Source of the DNA: Fremontodendron californicum
Taxonomy: Eukaryota; Streptophyta; Magnoliopsida; Malvales; Malvaceae
Direction of reading: 5' to 3'
Length of the DNA stretch: 64,000 nucleotides
NCBI GenBank assembly: GCA_030761205.1
Contig: JAULJL010000005.1
Location: 11,867,501-11,931,500, forward strand
Made by a program: the position numbers and the translations under genes. Positions 49,609 to 61,884 of this stretch are shown here, piece after piece; the stretch's first letter is position 1, and each line of letters opens with the position of its first letter. The notes under the pieces are model-generated. The model had not been told where the DNA came from. It made no database searches and worked only from the letters and a program-made list of their open reading frames with translations.

Positions 49609-49840
49609 ATCTACCACAGTTATTCGGAGTGTAAAACATGTAACAAAAAGTTTAGAAATGTCCCTCCATGTGTTCCTATTTTCGGTATATCTAACGGAAA
49701 TTCGGGATGGCTTCGCCTAGGTTCACTATATGAGGGTGAATCGGTTCTAAGGCCCCGAATTGTTCCTCACTGTCGCCGGTGAAGGCTAGTAAGGCACCCC
49801 GATAAAAGCGGGTTCAATTCGTTAGAGTATATTTTCCTAT

Positions 49841-49935
49841 GCCCGTACGGAGGATTATCACGAAGGCATTAGGTACTTTATACTCCGAAAGTGTTTCACT
49901 AGCCCATACGGAGGATCATCACGAAGGCGTAGTTA
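49841..49935 (-). repeat. Paired module in the leader, inner element
   Basis: CCCGTACGGAGGATTATCAC and CCCATACGGAGGATCATCAC, each followed by GAAGGC, stand about 69 bp apart. The same pair occurs in the outer element at 55966-56054. Confidence 0.7.
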
Positions 49936-50311
49936 CTTTACTCCCACTTAAAAGGACGGAACCCGGGTATAGGATTCATGTTATGCAAATGCACGTGTAG
50001 TGTGTGTGGAGGAATAATAAACCTTTCACCACCTATTCTACAAACCTTATTCTAAATGCCCTAGCAATTAAAACATTCAAGAATAGTGTAACGCATTAAC
50101 CAACAAGCAATTACAATATGCAACCTTAAATAACTAGAGAACAATAATAAAATGCATGCACATGAGTATGAACATATTTAAAAATATTTTACTATTTTTC
50201 AAAATTCTCCTTATTAAAAAAATGTGGGAATTAAAATTAAATACCAATTAAACCAACAAAACCGAGACTGAGATAACACACGACTAATTCTAGGCCTGAC
50301 TCTCTAATATG

Positions 50312-50330
50312 TCCCCAGCGGAGTCGCCAA
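50312..50330 (-). other. Primer-binding site, inner element
   Basis: Two bases after the 5' LTR end (...GCGACA) the minus strand reads TTGGCGACTCCGCTGGGGA. It is complementary to a tRNA 3' end of the form ...GAGUCGCCA. From memory this fits tRNA-Arg, the primer described for Ogre elements. Confidence 0.8.
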
Positions 50331-50332
50331 GC

Positions 50333-53300
50333 TGTCGCAACCTAAAAAAAAAAACGACGTCTCATCGCAAGACTTTATTATTCGTTAGGCGTGACATTAA
50401 AAAAAAAACCCGAGGAAAAGTCGACTTAATTCCTCTAGAAAAATGAAGGTTTTGAAAATGACCTTAAAAAAGACATGGAGTCGCCACCAATCTTTTTTAG
50501 CTAGGTGTGATCGGCCACCTATTAAAACCGGTTTTATAAAATATTTTAAAAATTAATAAAACATTTTAAAAACCAATTTCAAGTCTGCGTTTTAAACCAG
50601 AGAAATCAAAGAAGCGGGTTCGGGAGTCGGTTACGTGTGGGGAAGGATTAGCACCCCCACAACGCCCTTATAAATCGGTACCTTATTAATCGTGTGTTAT
50701 CTCAAGTCTCGATAAAAAGTTGGTTTTAAGTTTAGTATTTCAAGTTAATTCCCAATTTAAGGAAAAATAATTTCATTTTTTTTTATTTAAAATGATCCGG
50801 AATTTATAAATTCAAAATTTTCCTATATTCCCCAACAAACATGGCAAAATATAGAAATTTTTATTAGTTTTGGAAAACTTTCCGAATCATTCTCTTTTTT
50901 TTGGAAAGAAAGATATTCCTTTATTAATGATAATTGATGATATTCCCTCCAGCAAACCCGGTAGAGAACTCATGAATTATTTTAACTCGGGAATATCTTT
51001 ATTTTTTATTGAAAAATCATTATTCTTTCGAAAACATTTTAAAAGATATGAATATGTATATGCATGACATAAATAAAATGACATAGCAAAATCTAAATAA
51101 TATAATGCAACCTATATGACATGGCAAACATGAATGATATGGCATATAATTTAAATGATATGGAATAAAATAATGCTATCATATAATATGCATGAAAATA
51201 AAAATGCAATGCATGAAATGTATTTTTTTCCTTTAATTAAGGAAATCCGTATATCTAAAAAGATATCCGGCTACCTTAGGAAAATATGTCAAATTAAATA
51301 TTCTAAAACCAAAATACTTTGTGATTGTTTGAAAACAATTTTGAAAAGCTTGAATTAACAATAAAAACTGGGCTAATTTTTTTTTAAATGGCTCTAATTT
51401 CCTAAGTTTAAAAAATCCGGACTTGACTACCCTTAACCCGGGACTTGAAAAACTATTTTTAGAGTTTAAAAGGGTTTAGAAATCATCCTAAGTCAGTAGC
51501 TAACCCTCCTAATCAGCCCACTCTAAGTAAATTAACCAAAACAGAAAATTGGTTTTTCTTTAAATTCAATTCTGACTCCACTGTCCAGTTTTAATACACG
51601 ATTTTTTACCCTATTTTTAAAAATTCCAAAAATTCTAAAAAAAATACTGGAGACTCAGGACATATAAAACTATACAAGAAAAAATCGGCTTAATTTTTTG
51701 ATCAAAGATGAATTCCCAGAAAAACCAGAGATGTACGAGTTTTTGGAGGAGAAAAAACTGCTTTGTTTTTCTTTAAATTCAATTCTGACTCCACTGTCCA
51801 GTTTTAATCCATGATTTTTTATCCTATTTTTAAAAATTCCAAAAATTCTAAAAAAGTTACTGGAGATTCAGGACATGTAAAACTACACGAAAAAAAATCG
51901 GCTTAATTTTCTGATCAAAGATGAATTCCCAGAAAAATCATAGATGTACGAGTTTTTGGAGGAGAAAAAAAACTGCTTTGCCAACACATTTTTGCTTTTG
52001 ATAAAATCATTTAAAAACCAAAGTAAAAATATTTGAAACTCATAAAATGACTTGAAAGCAGTAGCTAGGACTCTTTGAAAGTTAGATAAAAATTGGCTAA
52101 ATAAAAAAAATCACAAAGGTAGAGTAATCAATTTGACAAACTTAATTTTCCACAAGTGTGCTCAAGAGAGCATGATCTTGAACCATTAATTGGCTCAAGT
52201 CATTATTCAAGTGGCATGAACATGAAATGCATGAAACAATGCAGCAAACATAATGCATGAAATGCATGGATCTAAACCTAAATGTAAGGAAAATGCATGA
52301 CATAAATAATATGGCCTAGACCTAACATGAACTTGCATGGCATTTAATGTAACCTAGACCTAAGACATGCATGGCATTTTCACAAACACAAGGCATGCTT
52401 AATTCAAAAATCCAACCAAATATCATGCAAATGCAAAAACCTAACAACTAGCATGACAAAAATACAACAAACAATGCAAAACACATGGAGTAGCCAAATG
52501 GCCCCAAGCTCCAACAAGCATGGCATTTTCACAAACACTTGATATGCTAGCATGAAAAACTAAGTCATAACACAAAAATCACACAAGCATTTTCACAAAC
52601 ACCTAATATACCAAATCTAAAACATGCTCACTAAGATATAAAACAAGAATCATGCAAAGAATCACACAAGCATTTTCACAAACACTTAATATGCTAACTC
52701 TAAAACATGCTCAAATTTAAACAACATGAAAACAGAAAATTAAAAATGCAAAAACATGATATCTAAGACATAAATGGCAACAAACAAAGCAACCAAATTA
52801 AATATAACTTAAGAACATGAAATAACATAATATTTAAAACATCAAAAATAAAGAAAATAGCATAAACAATATGGTAAAATGAATCAAAAACAACAACTTA
52901 AAATAAATAATGTAGGCCATTTGGCCATGGTGAGTTTATTATAAAAACAAAATGTAAAAAAAATATACTTAAGAAAGGAAATGAAGGAAGAACAAGAAAC
53001 ATTATTTTAAAATGAAAACTCACCAAGTAGAGATTAAAAGAGCAAAAAATAAGAATAGAAAATGAAAGTGCAAGAGTTGGTGCTCAAGAGCAACCTCAAG
53101 AAGCTAATATTTCAAGCTTTTCTCTTCAAACTTTTATTTTTTTCTAAACTTTTCTTTTTTTGCTCTCAACCAAGAAGATAAAAAAACTAAGAAAAACTAA
53201 GAGAAATCAGCCAAAATGGAAAAGAAAAAACAAAATCTGCCTCCTCCTCTAGGGCTGGCAGAAAATGATGCTTATATGGACTCCAAGATGTTGTCATTTT

Positions 53301-54796
53301 TGTGTAACCTAATTTCCATCAAATGGCCAATAATTCAAGATGAAAAGTCATGAAATTACCACCCTTAGATTAGCATCTCAGCCCTCTCAAATTACAGCTG
53401 TCCAAGAAAAATGTTGACATCTTTTTTCCAGCCCAACTCTGATTTTTTGAAGGGCCCAAAAAGCCCTTTTCGGTTGCTTGGGTGAAATGACCATTTTGCC
53501 CTCCCGGATGCAAAATAAATATCAAACGGGCTCCAAATTCAATTTTTCGTTTTTTAATACTTCCAAAATAATAAAATATTGAGTTCTGGAAGTTTTCAAA
53601 ATTATCCGAGTCCGTTTGCTATTTATTTGGATTTTTTCTTCCCAAAATGTCCTTTTATGCCCTTACTTTTTACCATTTTTTAAACGAGCTCCAAATCAAG
53701 ATTTTTCTTCACCAATCTCTTCAAAATAATTAAAAAGTGTGATCTGGAAGTTTTCGTAATTTTTGGAGCTCATTTGGTATTTTTTCGGGATTTATCGGCT
53801 TGAATTACTGCATAGGAAGCTCGGGATTTAGCCATTTTGCAAATGAACTCGGAATCAAGATTTTCTTTCGCCAATCTCTTCCAAATAATTTAAAAATGAG
53901 ATTTACCAAATTTCAGAATTTTTGGAGTCCATTTGCTATTTTTCCGGGATTTATCTTTCTGAATTACTGCATAAGAAGCCCGGGATTTGGCCATTTTGCA
54001 AACGAACTCGGAATCAAGATTTTCTTTTACCAATCTCTTTCAAATGATTTAAGAATGATATTGACAAATTTTCCATAATTTTCGGAGTCCATTTGCTATT
54101 TTTCCCAAAATTTTCTAATTTTGCCCTTTAACCTCCGAAACCCGGTTTTGCTCAAAACAAGTCCGATTTTCAGATTTTCTTCAATCTGAGCCTTGGGCCA
54201 TCCTTTTTAATCATTCCTCATCCATTGGGGGCTTTGGTCTTACCAAGTCGGGCCATTTCTGTGATTCTTCCCGATTTCACCGAAATCCACTAAAAACCCT
54301 AATTCTCGGTTTTCTCCCGGATTGACTTTTCTTTCGGTTTTTCTTGCAAGTGACTTCTCCATTACCCGTAGTCAGTGCTTATCTTTCATTTGGAACCTTC
54401 AATTTCGACCAGTTTGATCGTTTAAGCACTTTTCCCCAAATTTCTCGGATTAGGGTTTCTTTTCTACTGAATCTCCAAATCCCAACTTCCGAACTCCATA
54501 TCTTTCAATGTAGACCTCGGATTATCAAAATTATTTCTCCATTTTTCAATTGAACTTAAAATCTTGATTTTGAAAGTGGGTTGACTTTTTCAGTAGTTGA
54601 CTTTTTGGGGTTGACTTTTTCGGGGTTGACTTTTTCGGGGTTGACTTTTTTCAAGTTTGACTTTTTATGCTTGCCCTCTTAAACTAAGTCTCGGAGTACC
54701 ACCTGCAGGATGAAAACAGTCTTTTTATACTCGGAAACATCAATATGGGAAGAAAACATACCTGTTTAGTGGCCCGGACAAAATTAGGTGTCTACA
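50333..54796 (-). repeat. Inner element 5' LTR
   Basis: Nearly identical to 36903-41380. Reading line by line I saw roughly 20-25 substitutions, a few small indels, and one fewer GGGGTTGACTTTTTC unit. It contains the same internal 213 bp duplication and TATA-like CCATATAA (plus 53272-53279). Confidence 0.92.
54578..54668 (-). promoter_or_regulatory. W-box cluster, inner 5' LTR (six TTGACT)
   Basis: Six TTGACT hexamers on the plus strand occur in about 90 bp, close to the start of the transcribing LTR. This is the promoter copy that would drive the element. Confidence 0.6.
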
Positions 54797-54801
54797 GTAC
54801 A

Positions 54802-55552
54802 TGTTGTTTACATTACATTTGTATCTTAGTATTGATTTGCATATTCATGACCATTTTTTTTATGATTTAAAATGCATGAAAAATAATTAATGATTTTTAA
54901 ATAAAACTAGGTTATTCCCGAGTTAAAATAATTCATGAGTTCTCTGCTAGGTTTGCCGGGGAAGATATCATCAATTATCATTAATGACAAAATATCTTTT
55001 TTTTTTCAAAAAATAAGGATGATTCAGAGAATTTTAAAAATAAAGGAAAAATTCCATGTTTTGCCGAGTTTGTCGGGAAATATGAAAAATTTTATGTTAA
55101 TAAATTGCGGACCATTCTCAAATAATATAATTGTTTTTTTAAGGGATTAATTTTAAATGCCAAACCTAAAACCGACTTTTATCGAGACTCGAGATAACTC
55201 ACGATTAATAAAGTATAGTTTTATACGGGCGTTGTGGGGGTGCTAATCCTTCCCCACACGTAACCGACTCCCGAACCCGCACTTGTTTTCTCTAGTTCAA
55301 AGCGTAGATTTCGAAATTGGTTTTAAAAAATGTTTTAATTAATCTTAATTTTTTTTACAAAAATCGGGTTTAATAGGTGACCAATCACACCTAGCCAAAA
55401 AAGATTAGTGGCGACTCCATTTCTTTTCTGATGTTGTTTTCAAACCCTCAATTTTAATTTAAGAGAAATTAAGTCGTCTTTTTCTCTGTTTCCCACAATT
55501 ATTATTATTATTTCAATTGTCGCTTAACGGGTCACGAGATTTCGTTATGACA
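54802..55552 (+). repeat. Outer element 5' LTR, second part
   Basis: Picks up after the GTACA duplication and matches the last part of the solo LTR (TTCCCGAGTTAAAATAATTC; GGGTGCTAATCCTTCCCC). It ends CGTTATGACA. With the first part the LTR is about 5.1 kb. Confidence 0.85.
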
Positions 55553-55554
55553 GC

Positions 55555-55573
55555 TTGGCAACTTAGCTGGGGA
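55555..55573 (+). other. Primer-binding site, outer element
   Basis: TTGGCAACTTAGCTGGGGA follows the LTR end at the same 2-base spacing as in the inner element, with four differences. It is probably a decayed form of the same tRNA-primed site. Confidence 0.75.
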
Positions 55574-55965
55574 TATTTGGTGAGTCAGGCCTATAATTAG
55601 TCGTGTGTTATCAAAAGTTTCGGTTAGTCGATTTTTTCCGGTATTTAATTTTTCGTTCCCACATTTTTTTTTTAAATAAGGAGAATTTTGAAAATAATAA
55701 AATGCTTTTGTATATGTTCATATTCATGTACATGCATATTATTATTGTTCTCTGGTTATCTTGTTGAATATTATTGTTCTCTGCTTAATTAATGCTTTAC
55801 ATTGTTTAATCTTGTCCTTAATAAATCGTCGGGGTATTTAGAATAAGGGGTGTAGAATAGGTGGTGAAAGGTTTGCTATTCCTCCCCACACACTACACTT
55901 GCATTTGCATAACATAAGCTCTATACCCGAGTTTCATCTTTTTAAGTGGAAGTAAAGTAGCTATT

Positions 55966-56054
55966 CTCTCGTGATGATCCTCCGCATGGGCTAGCAAAAT
56001 ACTTCCGGAGTGTAAATTACCTAAGCTCTCGTGATGATCCTCAGCATGGGCTAG
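55966..56054 (+). repeat. Paired module in the leader, outer element
   Basis: CTCTCGTGATGATCCTCCGC and CTCTCGTGATGATCCTCAGC, each followed by ATGGGCTAG, are 64 bp apart. They are the counterpart of 49841-49935. Confidence 0.7.
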
Positions 56055-56299
56055 GGAAATATACTCTAACGAATTGAACCCGTTTTTATCGGGGTGCCTT
56101 ACTAGCCTTCATAGGCGACAATGAGGAGCAATTCGGGGCCTCTTAGAACCTCATTCACCCACATATGGTGAGCCATATAAAGCCAACATAGGCGAAGCCC
56201 TGCCGAATTTTCGATAGATGCACCGAAGCTAGGAACACATGGAGGAATGCTTCTGATCATTTGCTATCTATTTTGCATCCAGAATAAGATTCATAAAAT

Positions 56300-56331
56300 C
56301 GGGCGATGATGAACGTAAATCATATCGCCCG
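56300..56331 (+). other. Conserved palindrome in the leader, outer element
   Basis: Outer arms CGGGCGAT and ATCGCCCG flank an imperfect inner palindrome centred on ACGT. The downstream GATGCCTAAATAAG is also shared with the inner element. Confidence 0.7.
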
Positions 56332-56809
56332 TGATAAGTTTAATATTCCGTCCAAAGGCACTAGATGCCTAAATAAGTTGATATTGTCGGGGGAAGTGTT
56401 CATTAACTTTAAAGTTATAAATAAGAATTGTTTTTTTCAAGCATTTTGACATCTTATACATTTCATTTATTAATGCATATGTAAATAGAAAATGTACATT
56501 TATAATTGTATTTTTGATCTCATTTGTTAATTGCATGTACATTTGTTGATTGATTAAATAATAATTGTAGACCGATAATGTTGAATGAACATTTAGACAC
56601 CCATGCCATAATAAGATCCATTACCCAAAAGTTTTTAAAAATTGATTTTGGAAAATAATATTTTGATTTTTGCGGGGAAAACATGTTTCAAAAAAATCGT
56701 GAATTAAATTTGGGGGCAAATCTTGCATAATGAGATTTTTAAATAATCAATATTGGTCCTACCAATTTCGTTTAATCATTGATTAATTTCTTTGTATATA
56801 CCCTAGTGT

Positions 56810-57720
56810 TAATTCATTTTTTCTTTACATGTATCATATTGACATCGTGTTACAGTCCTAACATGCATGACCATTCATTGTAGAATACATTTGTGACATA
56901 CATGGTCATTCTTTATTTATGCCCTTGTGTTAATTCATTTATTCTTTACATGTATCATTTTGACATCATGTTATAGTCCTAACATGCATGGTCATTCATT
57001 GTAGAATACATTTGTGACATACATGATCATTCTTTGTATATGCCCTTGTGTTAATTTATTTATTCTTTACATGTATCATTTTGACATCATGTTATAATCC
57101 TAACATGCATGGTCATTCATTGTAGAATACATTTATGACATACATGGTCATTATCTGTATATACCCGTGAATCAATTTATTTATTCTTTACATATATCAT
57201 GTTGGCATCAGGTTGCATTCATGACAAACATAGTCAGTATGATTTCTCTGTATATGCTCATAAATTAATTTGTTTATTCTTTACATGCATCATGTTGGCA
57301 TCAAGTTGCATTATGACAAACATAGTCAGCATGATTTCTCTGTATATGTTCATGAATTAATTTATCTATTCTTTACATGCATCGTGTTGGCATCAGGTTG
57401 CATTCATGACATACATAGTCAGCATGATTTCTCTGTATATGTTCATGAATTAATTTATCTATTCTTTACATGCATCATGTTGGCATCAGGTTGCATTCAT
57501 GACATACATAGTCAGCATGATTTCTCTGTATATGGTCATGCATTAATTTGTTTATTCTTTACATGCATCATGTTGGATTAAGTTGCACTCATGACATACA
57601 TAGTTAGCATGATTTCTCTGTATATGTTCATGCATTAATTTGTTTATTCTTTACATGCATCATATGGGCATCATGTTACATTCATGACATTCATGCTCAT
57701 TCATCATGAAACATATTTGG
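56810..57720 (+). repeat. Leader tandem repeats, outer element
   Basis: Three ~120 bp units start near 56812, 56932 and 57052 (TTAATTCATTTATTCTTTAC...). They are followed by five or six ~93 bp units with ATCATGTTGGCATCA and CAGCATGATTTCTCTGTATA. The latter correspond in reverse to 48800-49130. Confidence 0.8.
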
Positions 57721-57826
57721 GGGGATAAAATAGAAATTGGCTTGCCTTTAAGAGATTTGAAGAAGTTTCTCTTTCAAATCAGAGGTATAAGAAGTACTGA
57801 GCACCTTTATAATACATGCCAGGATC

Positions 57827-59234
57827 ATGGATAATGAGTAGGAAAATAGACTAATAGAATGGAGAGAGCACAAAGAGAATTACAGGGCAAAGTCACAAAA
57901 AGAATCAGCAAGGTCCCAAGAAAAATCGAGAGAAAAGATGACTAAACTCATGGAACTGGTGTCCGCCGCAATCAAGAGAAAGAGATACACTGAAAAGTTG
58001 GCCGCCAAAGAAGGGTCGGAGGCACAAAAGGGTCAGAATGAGGTCGTAATGTTAGATGGCCAGTCTTTTTAGAACACAATTAATCCCGTCAAAGTCCTGA
58101 ACTTAGATGATCCAGCTGAACAGGCAAAGTTGAAATGGCTGAATCGAAGAAGGCTGAGTCGGCAAATCCCCAAGGGAAATACCAGCTATTAGATGAAAGG
58201 GTCCGAGCATTAGAAAGCACAGATGTATTTGGGAGTGTAGATGCAAACGAACATTGCTTGGTCCTCTATTTAGTCATTCCTCCTAAATTCAAGGTTCCCA
58301 ACTTTGAGAAATATGATGGGGCAATCGATCCATCAGTCCATATCACTATGTTCTGTCGAAAGATGACGGGTCATACAGATAATGATAAGCTTTTGATCCA
58401 CTATTTTCAGGATAGTCTCAGCGGATCTGCAATTAGGTGGTATAATCAGTTGAGAAAGGATCGGATTCGCTCTTGGACTGATTTGGCTAATGCATTTTTA
58501 AGCCAATACAAGCATGTGACCGATATGGCGCCTGACCGTATCACTTTGAAAAATATGGAGAAAAAGGTTAATGAATGCTTCAAAGAGTATGCTCAGAGGT
58601 GGAGGGACATGGTGACCCAAGTACGACTACCCTTGACTCAAAATGAAACCACTGTCATTTTTGTGAATACATTGCGGGCCTCGTACTATGATAGACTCGT
58701 CGGCAATGCCACGAAATTTTTTTCGGACATGGTAATCTCCGGAGAAATGATTGAGAATGCTATCAAGACTGAGAAAATCGAAGGAGATAAAACATCCAAT
58801 GCTGAGAGAAACAGGGCACCCAAAAAGAAAGAGGAAGATGTCCAAGCTATGGGAGGCTTTGCCCCGTATCTTCAAGTCCTCTCATACCAGCCATTCTGCC
58901 CTTCTATGAACAACATATCCCAGGGTTCATACTTATACCCGATGGTCTCTTAATATCCAGCAAATCTTCAACCTCTTGCCAGCTAGATAAAGCTGAAGAA
59001 CATCCGAAAAAGAGATCGGTTTGAGCCACTCCCATGTGTTACTCTGAACTATTGCCCCAGCTAGTCGAAGAGCAACTCCTCACTAAAGTTCCAGTAGAGC
59101 CTATTCAACCTCCATATCCGAGTTGGTATGACGAGAATGCATATTGCGATTATCATTTTGGGATTCAAGGACATTCCACAGAAAATTGCATATCTCTAAA
59201 ATGGAAGGTTCAAGTACTCATCAATGACGAGTAG
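57827..59234 (+). pseudogene. gag: Broken gag of the outer element
   Basis: Aligns throughout with the intact Gag at 46278-47732. The reading opens at ATG 57827 but meets an in-frame stop after three codons, another stop near 58069, and a frameshift near 58130. The core is then open at 58135-58953 (PPKFKVPNFEKYDG, FQDSLSGSAIRWY, KECFKEYAQRW-like). After a stop and another shift the C-terminal metal-binding-like motif reads CDYHFGIQGHSTENC (within 59034-59234). It cannot make a full Gag. Confidence 0.88.
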
Positions 59235-61884
59235 TTAGATGTAGGTAAGAAACAAAGGTCAAACAACATGGAGAATTCACTGAATGGGCATGATGGGACC
59301 ATTGTGGACGTCATAATGGGGGAGGAAGATGAAAAGGTTGAAAAGAGTACCGAAGAATAGCTAGTTTGAATTATGGGAAAACATGTCAAGAAGGGAGTTT
59401 TTGATGCATGTAGTTCTTGCTTCATGATGAAAGCACTTTTCTTATGTTAACATCCATATAAAATAAATGAATTTTGAATTTTAAAATGCTTTTGTGTTTA
59501 TTGTGCTTTAACAATAATTTGAATGTGCAAAAACAAACATTAAGGAGGTTTTGATAATGGAAAGTCTCAAAGAATATTGATGATCATTGATAGAAGTGGC
59601 CCAATACCCTCCCACCTCTCTTTCGGGCTGCCCTATGCCTAAATCCCTTGAAAGACCTAATGCTTCAAGGAATATAAATGTTGAATTTAACAAACCATAG
59701 TCACTGTGAAATAAGGAAAGATGTAGATCCTAGCCTAGGCTATGAACAATGGAACAAACTTTTTTGAACTCTTAGAAAACTCAAACAAATAAGACATTCT
59801 TTCAAGAATCTAGATCATTGTAATTTGATGTGTGTCAAGGTTGTGCCAAAACATTCACATCCTTTCCAATAACCCCAAAACACCAATTGCCCAAACATCA
59901 CTTCATGATTTACACCTCGGGGCATAATGACTAAACCAGATTATCCCATGTCCCTAGAGAAAACCAATTTTGGGCTATATTCTTTCTTGTCACTTCAAAG
60001 AACCCAAGATTGAAACTCAGCCTTTTTAGTATAGACCTAGACTTGCGATGTTCCTCATTCTCATGATTAATCAAATTGGAACATCATATGTAGAAATGAT
60101 GGATACATGGTGGATAAAGGGGAATTAACATATGAATCATTGGGGCATGCGACCAAAAATAAAAAAGAAAGAAAATGGTGATATCATGCATATGAGAATT
60201 CGAATGATTCCAAAGTGCAGAATGAAATTTTGATTATCTATTCCACTGAGGATTGCTCTTCAATGTGAATATTTGTGCTTGATATGATAAATGACCATCT
60301 TTCATATTCCTTTTACAAAAAGAAATTATCCATAGTTACCCCTTTTTTAGCCAAAAGAATTCTTTCTTCTTCGAACCCTGATCAAGGATCAACCTCCACA
60401 CTGAGGGGAAAATGTGAGGAAATATCTTCTCAAAGATCACAGAGAAATGAGTTCTAACTCGAAGACAGATACAAAGCAAATTGAGTTCCCAAATAAGTAC
60501 GAGCTCAATCTGTTAAAATGGAGATGCAAAAGAAAAAAGAAAGAAAAGAAAATTGTAGAAAAGATGGCGAGTTGAAAGCCAAGAATAAAACAAAAGAAAA
60601 AAAATGTGAAAAAATGGCAAAATAAAAGCCAAGAACAAAGAAGAAAAGGAGCAAAAGTCAAAAGAAGTCAAAGAGAAGTCCAGAAGGGACAAATGTTTCA
60701 AAAGGAATCCTCCTCAAGAAATGATCCTTGATCTGATTACCCTCAAACACATATTTTGAGCCCATTTATCCTTTCTTTCTGAACCCCGAGCCTTGGCCTA
60801 CGTTATGTGCTTTAAAAGTCCATTTTGATCAAGCGTGAATATTTAACTTGAAGAGTTTTTTCTCAGATTTTATCCCATCTCTTTGAATTATCATTTCATT
60901 ACGGAAGAGTTTAGAATTCTCAGATGCATGGTGGAACAATAAAAAAGAAGAAGAAAAGAACAATGAAGCTCTAGGGTGAAAACCCAAAAATAGGCAGTCT
61001 AGAGCAAACCAAGAAGAAATTTTTGATGCCACTCATGGTATTATTGAAGCCATAACGAAAGAGGAAGTCATCTTGAAGGAATTAAGGAACATCTTAGAAT
61101 TCCTAAATATTCCCCAAAAACTGTCAACTCTCATTTGGAGGATTGATTTCAAAATCTGAGACTTTTTTTCTTTCCCTCTAAAATTAGCTTTCCAGTTTAA
61201 ATATCCTGGTCAATCTTGACTCTTGTCAAAACGCCATGATTTGGAAACTAAAAGAATGTTGAATTTGTTTGATTCTCAAGGAATTCGTGTTTTATAAAAC
61301 CTGTTCTGTTTATGAGCCTAGAAGGGACATACATTTTTATTGTTGTAAAGTTTTCTTGGATCAACCATAACACTGTTGTACCAAGCCTCTCAAATTCAAG
61401 TTGAAAAAACAAATTGACATTCAGAAAAATTTCTAACAGTAATCATCAGTCTTCAAGAGATTTGTACATTACGCACTATGAGGTTAATATTTTTGACTCA
61501 GAAGTTTTCATTAAATGAGAAATTCTTTTTAAAAAGGGAAAACAAATAAAGGAAATAAAAATATTTTTGGAAATAACCATTTTTGATGTTGACATGAGAC
61601 AAGAGTTTTTCTAACCCAAAGATATGGGACTACTAAGGTAGATCTTGAATCCCAAAAATGTGAAGAAGGAATAAACATCCGGCTCAGACTTCTGTCGATA
61701 AGAGTTTGAAAACTGTTGGGGCAAAGAGATAGCCAAAGACTGAAAATGGAATTTCTTATGGGGCACGAGTGTTCAAGATACACTCTGATTTGAAAGGAAA
61801 AATGAATTGGAAAGGCTAAGTTGAAGTCTAGAAAAACAATCGGGGACATTTGCATCATCCATGAGCACTTACCTCTTTATTAAG
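59235..61884 (+). other. Post-gag non-coding region of the outer element
   Basis: No pol reading in any frame. Blocks such as CTTGAAAGACCTAATGCTTC and ATGATCCTTGATCTGATTAC match the inner element's 43851-46277 in reverse. Confidence 0.7.

Larger units (their letters stand above)
36903..54796 (-). mobile_element. Complete gag-only (TR-GAG-like) LTR retrotransposon, Tat/Ogre-type Gag
   Basis: The 17.9 kb element is flanked by a perfect duplication GTACA (36898-36902 and 54797-54801). Read on the minus strand it has 5' LTR 54796-50333, primer-binding site, 2.6 kb leader, gag 47732-46278, a 4.9 kb non-coding region with tandem arrays, a purine tract and 3' LTR 41380-36903. The LTRs are 4464 and 4478 bp and almost identical. 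No protease, reverse transcriptase, RNase H or integrase reading was found in any frame. It must depend on enzymes from another element. It sits in reverse inside the 5' LTR of a relative. The class call follows the described TR-GAG elements (LTR elements keeping only gag); lineage is inferred from Gag and the primer site. Confidence 0.9.

Noticed and set aside
50312..50330. tRNA gene fragment
   Set aside because: It matches only the 3' end of a tRNA and sits immediately after an LTR, so it is a primer-binding site.
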